This document shows, in pieces, positions 37,188 to 50,900 of a stretch of 64,000 nt of DNA. The stretch comes from Nautilus pompilius. Its lineage: Eukaryota > Mollusca > Cephalopoda > Nautilida > Nautilidae. A model generated the notes under the pieces. The model was not told the origin of the DNA. It saw only the letters and a program-made list of their open reading frames with translations, and made no database searches. Made by a program: the position numbers and the translations under genes. Position 1 is the first letter of the stretch. Each line of letters begins with the position of its first letter. The stretch lies in contig JACATO010001720.1 in assembly GCA_018389105.1 (NCBI GenBank), forward strand, positions 1-64,000, in the 5' to 3' direction.

Positions 37188-39441
37188 AAAATACAAGATC
37201 CTTAAAATCATATTCAGATAATATCCTAATATATATAAAAAAACAACATTAATAATACAATTTTTAAAAAATTTGGTTAATTTTTGTAAGCAGCTTTAAA
37301 CATTAGAAATACCAAATTAACATAATTTTAACCATAACCGGCTTCCTCTTTGTTATATAATCTTAAAAGAAAGAACTTTAATAAACATAAACCTATATTA
37401 ATACTGAATAGTTACATTAATTTACAACCTAACTATGACGTTTTGTTCACTTTACAGAGATGAAGTGATTCTAATTGCAACATTTGAAATTTATTTGAAA
37501 ATTTAGTATATTCTAGTAATTTTAGTTATTTGGTATTGGTGTGTAAATATTTATAAATGAAATTTCATTAAACAATTTTGTTAACGATATTTTAGAAAAT
37601 TTATGCTAATTTAAGAGAAACATGAAAAAAATGTAGTTTTGGTATATCAGAGAAATATTAATTAATTCTTTGACAAGCATCATATTTGATTTAAAAACAC
37701 ATCCATTTATAAATAAGATCGTTTCGTTATTTGCATATAATTTAATTCGTAAAAAAATAAGAACACGTTCCCAAGCGTTAATATCCCTGCTGGTGTCAAT
37801 TAGAAAATATGCTTTTGTTTACTGTACACTTTCCTCTCTATTCTTTTAAAACTTTGACAGTTTCTCTGATATTACGTGGTCAGGTTAATACGGCAGAATC
37901 TCGTTCGGTTTTAGCTTCCAGTTAAAATCTACGAATCATAATAATGGTAAGGTCGGAAATTCGACATGGGGAATTAATAGTGGACCTGGTTAAGGATCAG
38001 AGTTTGATTCCTCCCCCTTGTTTTTTTCACCAGCCGGCCGTGTGGGTTCCTTCCCAACATTACAGCTTTCTCCCACATCTAGAAATCAAGTATTCTCGTA
38101 GGAATGTATCTGAAGAAGTCTGAAGCGCCGGGTTCCACCGGAGGAGGCGCTGGATGGCTGAGCAACGCTCCAGCCAGGGTTTTCTCCCTTATGAATTCTA
38201 CAGAGTTTCAGAAAGTCATTAGAACTCGCGCACGGATTATCTTTCCTAAATCATTAGTCATTCCCAGAAGAGTAGTTGTGGCTCAAATATTCACCAAAAT
38301 GGTTCGTTCGTACTGAGAGGTGAGACGATCAGTTTGTGCGCTAAAAGAGAAAGGAATTCGGTTCTGATTTAAATATTTTTTTTACGAATAAAAAATGAAT
38401 TAATACTTACACAAGCGCGATTTATTTACCATAAGATAAATTGCTAAAAAAGGAAAATCGGATATCGAAAAAAAGCCATTTTGGCACTGAAAGCCAAAAC
38501 AATTAATTCATCTTCTCCGTAAAAGATATTTGCTTTCTAACTACCAGTTAATTTTAATGCTAATGAACCAATTTGTTAAAACCGACAATCTATTTCCTGA
38601 AATATTGAATAAAAAACAACTTTACATTTTTATTTTTTTTTAAATCAAAACATAATTTAATTTTCTGTTCTAAATTTAAAAAAAAAAAATAAAGAGAGGG
38701 GAATATTTCCCTTTCACTCTCACAATTAAATCTTTAAGAATTCATGAAATGAAATATTGCGTGGCGGAAATTGTAGCCTGTTTTGGTATGACAGAGACAT
38801 TCTTCTTTCTGATGCCGACGATTGAAATTCCGTTTTTCGTCCTTTCATCTTCCTCTCAAAAAAAAAAAGCATTAGAATTTCCCCTTTTTTTTGTGTGTTT
38901 TAGATTGTCGTAATTCTAGCACAATTTACCTTTTGCGTTCTCTCCACGCAGTATCTGATTGATTTATCGAGAAGAATTACAACTCAAAAGAAAATTGGTA
39001 CATCTAGTTTGCATGTCACGTTGAGAAACTTTTCCATCAATCAGAATATTCGGTGGTGACACGGACTCTTTGGCGGAGATATCAGCGATATTTCTGTCTG
39101 GATGCCAGTCGCTCTTCGCGTCTCGCCTGTCGTATACTCCACAAATCGTGGACAATAGGGATGCGGCTCCACCAGCGAAAACAAGATGTCGACAGCGCCT
39201 CCTGAGAGGATAGGCGTTGCATGTCGACAAGCTTCGAGGTCCGATCGCATTATTCGGCCACACCCTTGCAGAAACAAGGAGCGCGGAAATAGCGAGTGCC
39301 GTCGGATGTCGCTTCCCTCATCCCTCTCTAAGAACCTGATTCTTGGCCACGTTTGCTCCAAGAAAAAGCATTTCCGGAGCCGCTGATAACCAGGTCCGAT
39401 CAAACAAACATAAATCTAGTGCAAACAACCACACACATGTA

Positions 39442-39645
39442 CAGGTGCATCTAAAAATAATCAGAATATCGCGGAAGAGTTCAATATTTTTCGTCAGTTA
39501 TTTCAGAAAGTGAAATTGTACATATTCTAGACTCATTACATGTAAACTAAAATGTTTCAAGCATTTTTTAATTTTAATTTTGATAATTACGGCCGACAGT
39601 ACAAAAAATAGAAAAAACGTATCTCAAAATATTAGAATATTCCAT
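39442..39645 (+). repeat. Left inverted repeat of the Tc1-like element
   Basis: About 204 bp, matching the reverse complement of the right end with scattered mismatches. The outer motif begins CAGGTGCATCT. A second related motif (ATCTCAAAATATTAGAATA) sits at about 39621-39639. Confidence 0.9.
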
Positions 39646-39726
39646 TTCAAGTTTGAGTAAATCACTATTTATGCAGTATAAATACCATCAATCTCTAAGT
39701 CTGGTTCAGTACACGCAACAACAACC

Positions 39727-40728
39727 GTGGGGAAGACTGCTGATTGACAGTTGTCCAGTAGACACTCATTGACACCCTCCATAAGGAAGGTAAGCCACTG
39801 AAGGTCATTGCTGAAAGGGCTGGCTGTTCGTGGAGTGCTGTATCAAAGCATATTCATGGAAAGTTGACTGGAAGAGAAAAGTGTGGTAGGAAAAGGTGCA
39901 CAAGCGAGAGGGATGACCGCAGCCTTGAGAGGATTGTCAAGCAAAGCCGATTCAAGAACTTGGGGGAGCTTCACAAGGAGTGGACTGAGGCTGGAGTCAG
40001 TGCATCAAGAGCCACCACGCACAGACGTGTCCAGGAAATGGGTTACAAGTGTCCCATTCTTAGTGTCAAGCCACACCTGAACCAGAGACAACGTCAGAAG
40101 CGTCTTACCTGGGCTAAGGAGGAAAAGAACTGGACCGTTGCTCAGTGGTCCAGTCCTCTTTTCAAATGAACGTAAATTTTGCATTTCATTTGGAAATCAA
40201 GGTCCCACAGTCTGGAGGAAGAGTGGAGAGGCACAGAATCCGAGTTGCTTGAAGTCCAGTCTGAACTTTCCACAGTCAGTGGTGATTTGGGGTGCCATGT
40301 CATCTGCTGGTGTTGGTCCACTGTGCTTTATCAAGTCCAAAGTCAATGCAGCCATCTACCAGGGGATTTCAGAGCACTTCATGCTTCCGTCTGCTGACAA
40401 GCTTTATGGAGATGCTGATTTCCTTTTCCAGCAGGACTTGGCACCTGCCCACAGTGCCAGAACTACTAGTAACTGGTTTGCTGACCATGGTATTGCTGTG
40501 CTTGAATGGCCAGCCAACTCGCCTGACCTGAACTCCATAGAGAATCTATGGGGTATTGCCAAGAGGAAGATGAGAGACACCAGACCCAACAATACAGACG
40601 AGCTGAAGGCCGCTATCAAAGCGACCTGGGCTTCCATAACACCTCAGCAGTGCCACAGGCTGATCACCTCCATACCACGCCGCATTGATGCAGTGATTCG
40701 TGCAAGAGGAGCCCCGACCAAGTATTGA
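39727..40728 (+). pseudogene. Tc1-family DD34E transposase, broken copy
   Basis: This gene encoded the cut-and-paste transposase of the surrounding element. The helix-turn-helix half is seen at 39762-40160 (GCSWSAVSKHIHGKL, CGRKRC, LGELHKEWTEAGVSASRATT). The catalytic half is seen at 40138-40725 (VIWGAMSSAGVGPLCF, FQQDLAPAH, WPANSPDLNSIENLWG, ending GAPTKY). The second catalytic D and the E are present 34 residues apart (DD34E). Damage seen: the expected start reads GTG; a one-base loss near 39740 and an in-frame TAG at 39759; a frame change near 40150 between the two halves; and the first catalytic aspartate replaced by asparagine at 40165. The copy cannot make active enzyme. The sequence resembles, nearly word for word, a Tc1 family I know from teleost and amphibian genomes; the degree of identity needs measuring. 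Confidence 0.93.
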
Positions 40729-40800
40729 GTGCATAAATGAACATACTTTTCAGAAATTCGACATTTCTATATTATAAATCCTTTTTTTTTATTGATCTTA

Positions 40801-41004
40801 TGAAATATTCTAATATTTTGAGATAGTGGATTTTTTATTTTCATGAGCTGTAAGCCGTAATCATCAAGATTAAAACAAAAAAGGGCTTGAAATATTTCAC
40901 TTTGTGTGTAATGAATCTAGAATATATTAAAGTTTCACTGTTTCAATTAAATTACGGGAACAATGAACTCTTCCACGGTATTCTAATTTTTTGAGATGCA
41001 CCTG
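40801..41004 (-). repeat. Right inverted repeat of the Tc1-like element
   Basis: Mirror of the left end. The inner motif TATTCTAATATTTTGAGATA starts near 40806 and the outer end AGATGCACCTG stops at 41004, followed by the TA target. Confidence 0.9.
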
Positions 41005-41946
41005 TATCTATGTGAGTGAGTGAGTTAGAATGATTGTTAAAAATTAATTGCATATCAAAAAGTTTCTTCTCCAACTTCTATCACTCAATACTCGTTTGAT
41101 CATCATCTCTTCTTGATGTATTATTTCTAAAAATTTTTTAACCTATAATTACGGCTTCCGGCTCACGTTTTCTTCCTTTCTGATATCTGAACTTCTAGGG
41201 GGAAAATTCCCCCTTATTTTTGCGACGCGCAGTTACTCTTTCTCTTGAAGCAGCCGTCCCTGACGGTTTTTGTCTTTGACGTGAATGTCTGCTGCTATCT
41301 CATTCCGGTCGCCACGCCACAGGTGGAATTTTCGAGGAGGCGCTAACTTACCCGTGGCTGTTACTGGAAGTAAACACCACCCCCTCCGACTTTCCAATTC
41401 CAGTACTGATTTATTTCTGTCTCTTTCAAGAAGATCACGTGAATGATAAATAGAAGGGGAAAAAAGAGTGAGAGGGGAATCAGATATGGAAATAATTCTG
41501 ATTTTCGGTATTATACGATTTTTTTTCCGTTTGTCGCAAATTAAAGAAAAATTCTTTTTTTTAAAATAAAAACTATTTCTCTTCTAATGATTATAATAAT
41601 GTTTTTTTTCTTCTTTTTTTTCCAATTTGCATACCGACATCGGCATACGAGGCATTCACTATACCAAACTCACCGGTTCCTGAATATACTTTGATCATAA
41701 AAGTACCCATTATACAAATTCGCGAATGTCATCATCCGTCTTCGCCCTCACCTTTGGTGCTCACATTGTTTATTATCGGTTTCGAGATTTCCACCTCCTC
41801 TTTTGTTGTTGTTGTTGCTTCAAATAAAATCGATTTCCAAAACAGAATAATAATGGACGTCGGCGGTGCCGGGTACCAGTCGAGAAAGTCCGGAACTCGT
41901 CCGTAAATAGCTTCCAGCCTTTCACGGTCCGCCCTGCGCCGCAGCC

Positions 41947-42008
41947 ATGGTGTACAAACCAGTCCCGTTCAGAGATGGCGCTTTGGTGCCAAACTTTAGG
42001 AGTCCAAG
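41947..42008 (+). CDS. Candidate short first coding exon, protein not recognised
   Basis: The start context GCAGCCATGG is close to ideal. The frame reads MVYKPVPFRDGALVPNFRSP and meets a good donor, AAG|GTTAGT, at 42008/42009. Upstream 41860-41946 is CpG-rich, as a promoter might be. No downstream exon was identified and the frame also runs on unspliced to 42153. Support is limited to these signals. Confidence 0.2.
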
Positions 42009-43826
42009 GTTAGTCGTAAATGGCGGTTGGATGCAACACGTTGAAGAATCTGTATCATTAGAAATTGGCTACAAAAACGCGGTTTTTGTATATTGCGCAG
42101 GAACGCTTAACCTAGAGGCGAAAGTGTACCTCGTGGAAACCGTCAGCCGGTAGCATCTGCCAGTGAAAGAAGACGATTTTCCATTCCGACAGCGACCGTT
42201 GTCTGATCTTGGTCAGAGCGATCCCTCCACAGATCAAAGATCCCGAAATCGGGGTGGATTGGGGGTGGCTCATCCGGTTTCAGTCAGCGATCTCTCGTGT
42301 GTTCTTCACTCGCAGGCACATCTCAGTTTGTCTCTCCTTGCGGGAAGCCTCTTTGCACGTTTCGTTTTAGGACCCGGCTGGACACCGAACTTTGCGTAAA
42401 GACGCCCTCTGCGGTCAGTTAAGCGAAATGCCAAGAGAGAGCAACTAGAATTAGCTAGAAAGGGTCTTTCAATAAGATTAATAAAAGAGACAAGATATTA
42501 CCAGACCAGGGCGCACCTGCGCGCGACAGTAACAAAAGCGAACGGGAACCTGCTGCACGTGACCGAAAGTAACCGCCAGTGGTGCCACAACACGCGCCGG
42601 CTCTAGTCTTACCGCAGCCGGAGCGACCCCATGGTCAGCGACGCGCATAGTTACATAGGTTTCTGTTGAGAAATCGAAACCTGCTGCATTGTCAAGGTCA
42701 GAGTAAAAGTGAGTTGCTACCCGGAAACTGTTTCTTCACATTTACAAGACGAAAAAGCGATCCTGGCTATGCATTCTTGACATGGATCGACCCTCCACTC
42801 TGTTGTCTGGCAGCACTACCAATAGTCTGACCTGATACCGATCCCAGGCCCTGGAAACGACGTTCTGGCTTAAGCTAAGCTCAGCACCCTGAGGTGAACC
42901 GATATTAAAGATTACCGTCTTGGCTATAATAAACCACCTCTTGAATTACAGAACGACGTTACGCACACTGACACTTACCTGAAAATCAGAGGGCCGTGCA
43001 TTCACGTGCATCTCAGAGCTTGAAGCACTAGAGGGAATTTGGTCACACTGTAGTTGAGAGTCCCATGGAGTAGGTTAGGTTTAAGGTTTGGGACCATAAC
43101 CGATTGTACGATTTCTAGTTGCAATATTCATGGATTGTTGATAACCGTTCGATCCTTAGCCAATTTTGATTAGTATACAGCTGTACATGAGAAATTTTTA
43201 AAAAAGAAAGTCTTATGGAAAGCAGTACGAAATAATATGAAAAAATATTTATAAAGGTATTCGAAAATTTGCATGTATAAAGTAAATATATCTTTAAAAA
43301 TTAACTTCCAGCACAGACGATCGAAGGGAAAGCGTATCAGAATTGATAAGCGTATCAAACTTCTGATATTTAATTGAACATTTATGGATGAAAATGATAG
43401 TTACATTTTGAGCGGAGAAAGGTAGATTATGATTTACCAGCGAAGTAGAAATTATTTCCGCTATTTCTTGGTAGCTTTGGCGATCGTCACCCATAAGGGG
43501 TGAAGATATATTTCTGTATCTAACTTGCGCAGATGTTTCTTCCCAACCTTTGGGTAAGGAAGGAACGAAGGACGAAATACTCGTGGGAGGAAGACACAGC
43601 GTGAATACAAGAAAATACAGAAAACACAGAAAAATTGGTTCTGGTAATTATAAAATGGATCGATCGAGACTTAGTGCCAGGTCAATGATTTCCATAGACC
43701 GAACCGTTTATATGCTTTTTTTTCTTTTTTATTTTAATAAAAAAGATCGAAATCTATTCTTTTCCGATTTAAACAATCCTTCTCCGGCCAATCATCTTAG
43801 TTACGTGTTCTATTGTTCCTCTAAAT

Positions 43827-44033
<207 letters not shown>

Positions 44034-47000
44034 TATGTATGCTGTGAAGATTACGAAACAGGTTTTTTTTTTAAAAAAAATGTATTGTTTGGAACACTTC
44101 GGTCGTCGGGATGGATCCTTGTTCACTCTATAGTCGTGATAAAGTTTACGTGAGTAGTATACGAAGTATGATCATCCCGTATTTCTCGGGTCATTTTAAA
44201 ATGGGTTATTTGCAGCATACATTATTAATTCTCGAACGGCGGCGTGCAGACAGACAGACAGACAGATTAGCTGGACCGATCCGCGCCAGATAAAACAGCA
44301 TAATAAACAGCTGGTTTTCACTTCCGTTAGTTCTCTATTTAATTGCGTGCACCAGCTTCCATTAAACCACACAGACGATCGGTGCATACTGGAAATGTGT
44401 TTTTGCTTGTTTTGAATACATTAGATACCAAGTCGTGAATAAATTCTAAATAAGGTGTTTTTGTATCATTCAACCAAAAAAATTATTAAATAGCCCTTGC
44501 AACATGATATCAAATAACTTCATTCTTGTTTTTATACTGAATCGTATAATAGTCTGTGTAAAAACGCTCGTTTGAAGTGAAGCCTAATGAAAGAACGGAT
44601 TAGGTCCGCGAGTACTAATTTTTAAATTTGTCCGAATTATGCTTTAGCATTTCTCGTTAACCTCTCCTGCTTTTGGAGACGAGACCATTAGGGAAGATGA
44701 AAGTGAAAGTTATGTATAGTGATCAAGGAGAGTGGATGGATAAAAAAATTGCCCGGCTCCAAGACCCCGGACCATCAGGTAAGCTGGGCACTCTGTAATT
44801 ATTGGACTTTTAAGGCCATTCGGATTACGGGAGTTAATGTGCTAGTCAACTACATCAGAAAACACTTGGATAGAACTATCAGGAAATAACATGCTGGCAG
44901 CTTATCGCCTTATTATAAGCTTCTTTTCAAGAAATAAAGAAATGTTTTAACGTTTTGCTTTTCTTACTTGTTTGGATAAGGACTGAAGATATATAGATTT
45001 TATTTAACATAATTATTAAGCACAAACAGCCAAAATCATCCGCTTTTTTGGTTGTTGAGATTTTTAAACTGTGTAACATTAAACCGAAATAAACGTTAGT
45101 TTTTCTTGATTTATAGCTAGGCTGCGCCTGTTAGACTACTGGGAATCTGTTAATTAAACCCAATAATGTCGCTATGGCATTTTCTTGTTCTTACAAGATC
45201 AGTCGTTAGACGAAGTCTTGGATTTTGTTTGGATTCGGGCTCAGCTCGAATCCGTGGGTGTCGAGTTTCTTGTACATACATTTAGTTCACATAAATATCC
45301 AGTTTAAGGACACAACGTCCGCTTCAAGGAAACTAATACGTGGATATATCGTTAACCCTACGTATGACGAAAAAATCTGCATAAACCCCCACGTGTTTTA
45401 TTACGACACCATAAGTATACAGTACGAATAGTAACTGGCGCTGCTAGGTCGGGATGACATAAGGACGGTAAAACTGGCATGGCACACGGAGGGTTAAATA
45501 TCGTGTTCGGTTATTTGAAGATTTCCACTTTTCAAGTGTTTTGGAGAAAGACCAATTCTACGACTGCGCCCCCTACTCCGTTGCAAGTACCTCAAGAGAC
45601 AAACGGTCAGCATTCGCTTTGTAAAGTGAAGAATCGCGGGGTCTGGGAGTGAAACTCTTGTCAAGATCACTCGTCGTCAGACGGACAAGACGAGCGAAAG
45701 CTTCTCGGACCTTCGCTTTCCCCATCCCCACCCCGGCGAAGCCTCGCACCGACGGAATTATCAAGCGGTTTAATGTCTCAGGGGGGGGAACTCTGATGCG
45801 GATTCGCTGGCGTCTCAAATTTAATCGTGGACGGGAACCTTACTAAGCCGCTGCAGCCGCAAAGAAAACAACAACAAAAACAACGGAGATCTAGACGGGC
45901 AACGATTGCTATGTACGGCATAATGGCAGACCTTGCGAGACCAGTTTCCATTCCTTAAGGCCTAAAATAGAATACAAACGCCAACTGATGGAAAAAATAA
46001 TGGCCTTAAACACATTCGCCCGAAGACCTCTCCAGACTCGCCGCCACGTGTTCCGCTCATCCGGCTCTCCGACTGGGGTCCCGATCACAGCTTCACAGCT
46101 TCCGGACAGCCCTCCTCTCCGCAGTAAGCCCGTCACCCTGTACACCCTGCTTTCCGGATCCGTTCTTGACTAACTTTTTTGGGGGGTGTGGTGCAATTGT
46201 TGGAGTGTGTGTGTGAGGTTGCAAGTGTGTGTTGGGCGCTGGGGTCTGTTCCACGACCGGCCGCCACAGCCGTTTACAAGTGAGGCCTTATTTCGACCTG
46301 TATTATTCTTTTTTAGTGTTAGTGTACCTCATCCTCGGCGGGCTACCCAACTCCTTCGTAAGTTAATACGGCAGGAGGGGTAGGATTTCTCCAGGCTGAA
46401 CCCTCTAGAACAGAGTTTTCTCTCTGTGTGAATTTAGCTCCCAAGACGAATCTAGCCACACCTCACCCATAACCGGCGTGATGTGCGGAAATTTCAGAAT
46501 GTAAACGACAAATACACATCTGGCTTGTCCCCTACCCCCAGGCGTGTACGGGACATATCAACAAGCTTGGGTGATTCCACGTTAGGTAGGGAACGACGTT
46601 TGTTTAGTTTCTGGTAATGAGACTTTGCGTTCTTGACGCCTGAATTTGAAGTCTTCTAATAAATCTGTTTGTGTTGCAGAAACTGCTGAGTGCCGAAAAA
46701 CAATCAAAGCGACCTGAGGTTTGATTCACTTTCTAAAAAAACGCACGAAAAAGACCACGAAGTTTGTAATTAAGAGGAAGGAGACAAAAATGTAGCAGGT
46801 GCTTCGTGTAAAGTCGGCAGGGTGGCAGCTGTGGGCTTACCGTTAACTAGGTTCACGTAAACTGGACCAGATCGCTTTAAATTTTACTACATGGGGAATC
46901 GGTTTCAAGCTTTATCAACAATTTTTTAACCCCCCCCTTTAAACCGAACATAAAGCGGGTGGTGTCCTGTCACAAGCTGTCCAGTACCTTGCAGTCGAAC

Positions 47001-47576
47001 ATCTCTGAAGAAAGCATTTCGCTCTGCTGAAGGCAAATGCCTGTTTACCCCTTTGTATGATATCTGGGGTGCGCTTGCATCCCACTACCATTCAGAGTTG
47101 TATTGCTCAGCACTGGTTGAGCCATGAAGGCTGGGGCGCACGATAACTTTCTCAGTTGTATAACAAAAAACCTGCCCGGTGTTGACCCCGTGTGTTTTGC
47201 ATTACCAGTGTTTTGACTAAATATAACAAAGCTTGAATATGGTAAAAACGGATCTGTGTAGGAGGGTTAATGTTTATGGCTAATACAATCAAATAGTAGC
47301 TGGATGTACTGCGTCAAAGTTTCACATTTAATATGAAAAATAAAATGAAGATAATGTCTGTTAAATCTGTAATAAATTGCTTCCATTTAATTGTGATAAG
47401 GATGTAGTTTAGGAACAAAATTAGCATGAAAGTGCTCTACTGATCTGTTTTGATTTTTCTGCATTAAGATTTCCTTCAAAATATTTTCATATTTATTGTC
47501 ATGAAAAATGGCAGATTATCTCACCTATTTGTACTTAGGCTTGTCGCGGTTTCATGGCAAAAGTATTGGGCTTAAG

Positions 47577-47710
47577 ATAGAGAGAGAGAGAGAGAGGACA
47601 TCAGTACAGAAAGAGATGACGTCAATAGAGAGATATGATGTCAGTACAGAGAGAGAGATGACATCAGTACAGAAAGAGATGACGTCAATAGAGAGATATG
47701 ATGTCAGTAC

Positions 47711-47741
<31 letters not shown>

Positions 47742-47789
47742 ATCAGTACAGAAAGAGATGACGTCAATAGAGAGATATGATGTCAGTAC

Positions 47790-47840
<51 letters not shown>

Positions 47841-47913
47841 AGAAGAGAGAGAGAGAAGAGAGATGACAGCATAGAGAGAAAGAGATGAGACGTCAATAGA
47901 GAGAGAGAGAGAT

Positions 47914-47974
<61 letters not shown>
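47577..47974 (+). repeat. GA-rich minisatellite with CRE-type units
   Basis: Left half (47597-47790) repeats a ~75-90 bp higher-order unit containing in order GACATCAGTACAG, GATGACGTCAATAG and ATATGATGTCAGTAC, three times. Right half is (GA)n with one more GACGTCAATAG (~47890). Confidence 0.95.
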
Positions 47975-47976
<2 letters not shown>

Positions 47977-50900
47977 CCTATGTCCAGTTTTTAAATTATT
48001 TTTGGAGAGAGATTCAGATTGTAGCTTTGCAATATGAAGAAATCCCCCTAATCCTTCAACGAAGAGAAGCTCCCTTCACATTCCGTTCATCGCTTCCCTT
48101 TTAATCTATTTTTAAACGCACCTAAAAGTTCTGGACTAATAAAAAAAACAAAGCCACGCTCTTGTAACCGTTCTGCAGTCAAGAAACTGGATCATACGAA
48201 CTGGTTCTGCTAACATCTCTGAGATATTTCTAGATTCCAAGTATTTAGAAGATGTAGCAAAAGATCTTTAAATATTGTTTACTGTTGAAACAAGCTTTTG
48301 AAAGAGGCACATGTCAGACTTTAAGAGAAAAAAACGTTATTAGAGCTTTTTCGCGCATGAAGAAAGAAAGGAATACCTTTGGCTAGAAACAGTCAGAGAG
48401 AGGTTGTAATTTAAAAAGTGGTTCGAAAGTTTCAGAAAGGTATTGGAAACTTGGATCGAAAGCGTAAATAGAACATATTCCATGCAGTGACGCCGCCTGA
48501 TGGTGATTGGGTGAATAAATTAAAAATCTCATTAATAAACATTTCTCTTCAGGAAAGGCTCGCCGCATTAACATGGCTAACCTAAACAAGAGATAATTGC
48601 AAATTATCTTAACAGTTAGCCCACTACCCGAGAACGTTCCCTTCTGGTACGAAAATGGTGGACCATCGAAATGAGGTGGGAGTAAAAATAGCCGGGAATA
48701 AAATCATTAACTAGCTTTATATTATGTTGGCGTATCCCTGACTGATGTACCAACCGTATCCAGTTATTGATCGGTTTAACTGCTTGCATACCCAGTAGTT
48801 ATTGAACCCAGCCAGCCGAGGATACATGTAGACAGAACGATAGAAGATCATTCAGTTTACCCTGCTGTGGAAGTACCCTGTACCCTGACTGAGAGTCAGT
48901 CTTTTCCCACAATCTGAAAACTGTGGGAAAAACTGGTCTGGAATTACAAGAGCAACAAATACACGACGGGTCATCAGAAAGGGGTTTCACTTTGGCCCCC
49001 CTGGGCAAAGAAAAACCGGACAAAATTCTCAGCCGTTGTGGATCTATGGAAAGTCAGATCTGAAAACAATGTTTCCTCATTTAACACACACACACACACA
49101 CAAACAAAAAAATTCCAGTTGATTGTTAAATTTAGAACACCTTGACTTTTTGTGATCTGTAAATATAGCGTACGATCGTTCGTTACTTTTTGGTCATTGA
49201 TCTGAAGATCTATCGCAAACAATTAACAGAATTAGGCACCGCACAATACAAAGGTGATACTACTATCGTCAAGTTTCTCGTTGGCAGGGCTAAGCCGCAA
49301 TTACTTCGAAGAGGTTGAAAGATTATTTCAAACTTAATTTGTTATCAGGGAAAATTGTTTGAAATATAAATCTGAAAACATCTGAGAATCGGATAATGCT
49401 GAATGTAAAATTAAATTTATATTTTTGCTAAACTTCAAATGGTGAATATTTCAGAAAAAATAACGTTTTCTCTGTGTACTAAAAGGACTTTGTTTACTTC
49501 CTCTCTGTGAACGGAGTGGAATATCAAGCAGTATAGAGCAGCAGTACCTGCTGGTTCTCGCCTCAGAGATCTTGACATTTGCCAATAACGAATATAATTA
49601 AGGACTCTGAGGTCGTCGGAGTTTTATCTTTGCGATGATCATAAAGTTACTTCCTGCAGTATCTTTTGCTTATAACTGCCAAATCGTAACTCGCACGAAA
49701 GTAAATGCGGAGTTGGAGAAGTCATGAAAGTTGCATTTCCAGAGTTTGCCATTGGGCAACGTCACAGGATATATGGATATCACCTGATGTTTTCCTTCGT
49801 GTATAACCTCGCAAAGTTGTCAGATGCGTTTGTCTGGCTGTAGAAACGTCTGCGACTGGGTTCTCTCCAACATCGGGTAGTACCCGCGAAGTTCTTCTGT
49901 AGCAGTAATGCTGCGAATTTCTAGTTATGGCGACGGTGTGTCACGACAGTCTGCGGATCTTCGTGGACACATCTCGCCCTACGTCCGAGAGCTGTTATTG
50001 TGGGGGGGCGACGGAAACCGTAAATGTATTTATTTCAATATATCCGCGCTGATGACTCAGCGTTTACCATTTTGTGTTACAGTTACATATTTAATTCAGA
50101 AATTAAAAAAAAAAACAATAATAATAATAACATGGTCGTTTTGTTGTGGCATCATATGGTGTAAGTGGCGCCCCGAGACGGAAAATCTCCAAACTATGGG
50201 AATGCATTCTCCATGATCTTCTGTGTATTCTCGCCTTTCGACTTCGGGCACTAATTTTATAGCTTCCCGTCCTTACTATTATTTAAAACTCTGTTACAAA
50301 GATGAAATTATTAATTAAAAATACGCGATTTATTAATTCAAGTTTCCAGCGGACAGAAAAGGTGACGTCATTAAGACCCATGCGAATGCGATGGAGATAA
50401 CAGCCACGACGCTCAGCTGACCTGAAGACCAAACGCACAACTGTCGCAAAATGAAGTCGTCGGTTGTTGTTTTAGAGGCAGGGTGAGCTGCCGGTTGGCC
50501 CGCACACGTTTGAAAACTGGCAAACCTTAGATATGTCTACTAAAATCCTTTTGATAATAACGATAAGCGTTATTCTAGAATTCTACCCGATGGCTAAAAC
50601 CCTTAAAATATTTATTGAGCTTTAATAATAAAAATTCCCATACTCGTATTTACCAAACGTCTGGATGCATAATAAAAACAAAAGAAGATCAAGTTCTCTC
50701 GTTTAAATCCTTAGTCTCAATAACTGAAGCCGCAGAACGTGTACAAGTCCGCAAAAATCCTAAGTAGTGATGTAAAACATATCTTTATGTAAAAACAACA
50801 ACAACAACAACAAAAAACCATACACACACACACATGCGGCCATGTTCGACTGACTCCATGGCTGTGTGAAGCCAACAGCCCGCATAGTTTTTGCGTTTGA

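Larger units (their letters stand above)
26287..39439. other. 5' flank or leader introns of the receptor: no further gene seen
   Basis: On the minus strand this is upstream of the receptor start, so it may hold promoter and untranslated exons that cannot be recognised by eye. Besides the listed repeats it contains AT-rich DNA with short open frames lacking motifs, and T/A tracts near 26500, 29868 and 36440. Confidence 0.5.
39442..41004 (+). mobile_element. Nearly full-length, inactive Tc1-like DNA transposon
   Basis: The element begins CAGGTGCATCT and ends AGATGCACCTG, flanked on both sides by TA (39440-39441 and 41005-41006), the target duplication of Tc1/mariner elements. The inverted repeats are ~204 bp (39442-39645 and 40801-41004). 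Each carries an outer and an inner copy of a short direct repeat (core TCTCAAAA-ATTAGAATA), the IR/DR layout known from Sleeping Beauty-like Tc1 elements. A single transposase gene lies between them in the plus direction. The two ends differ at several positions, so the copy is not very recent. Confidence 0.95.
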
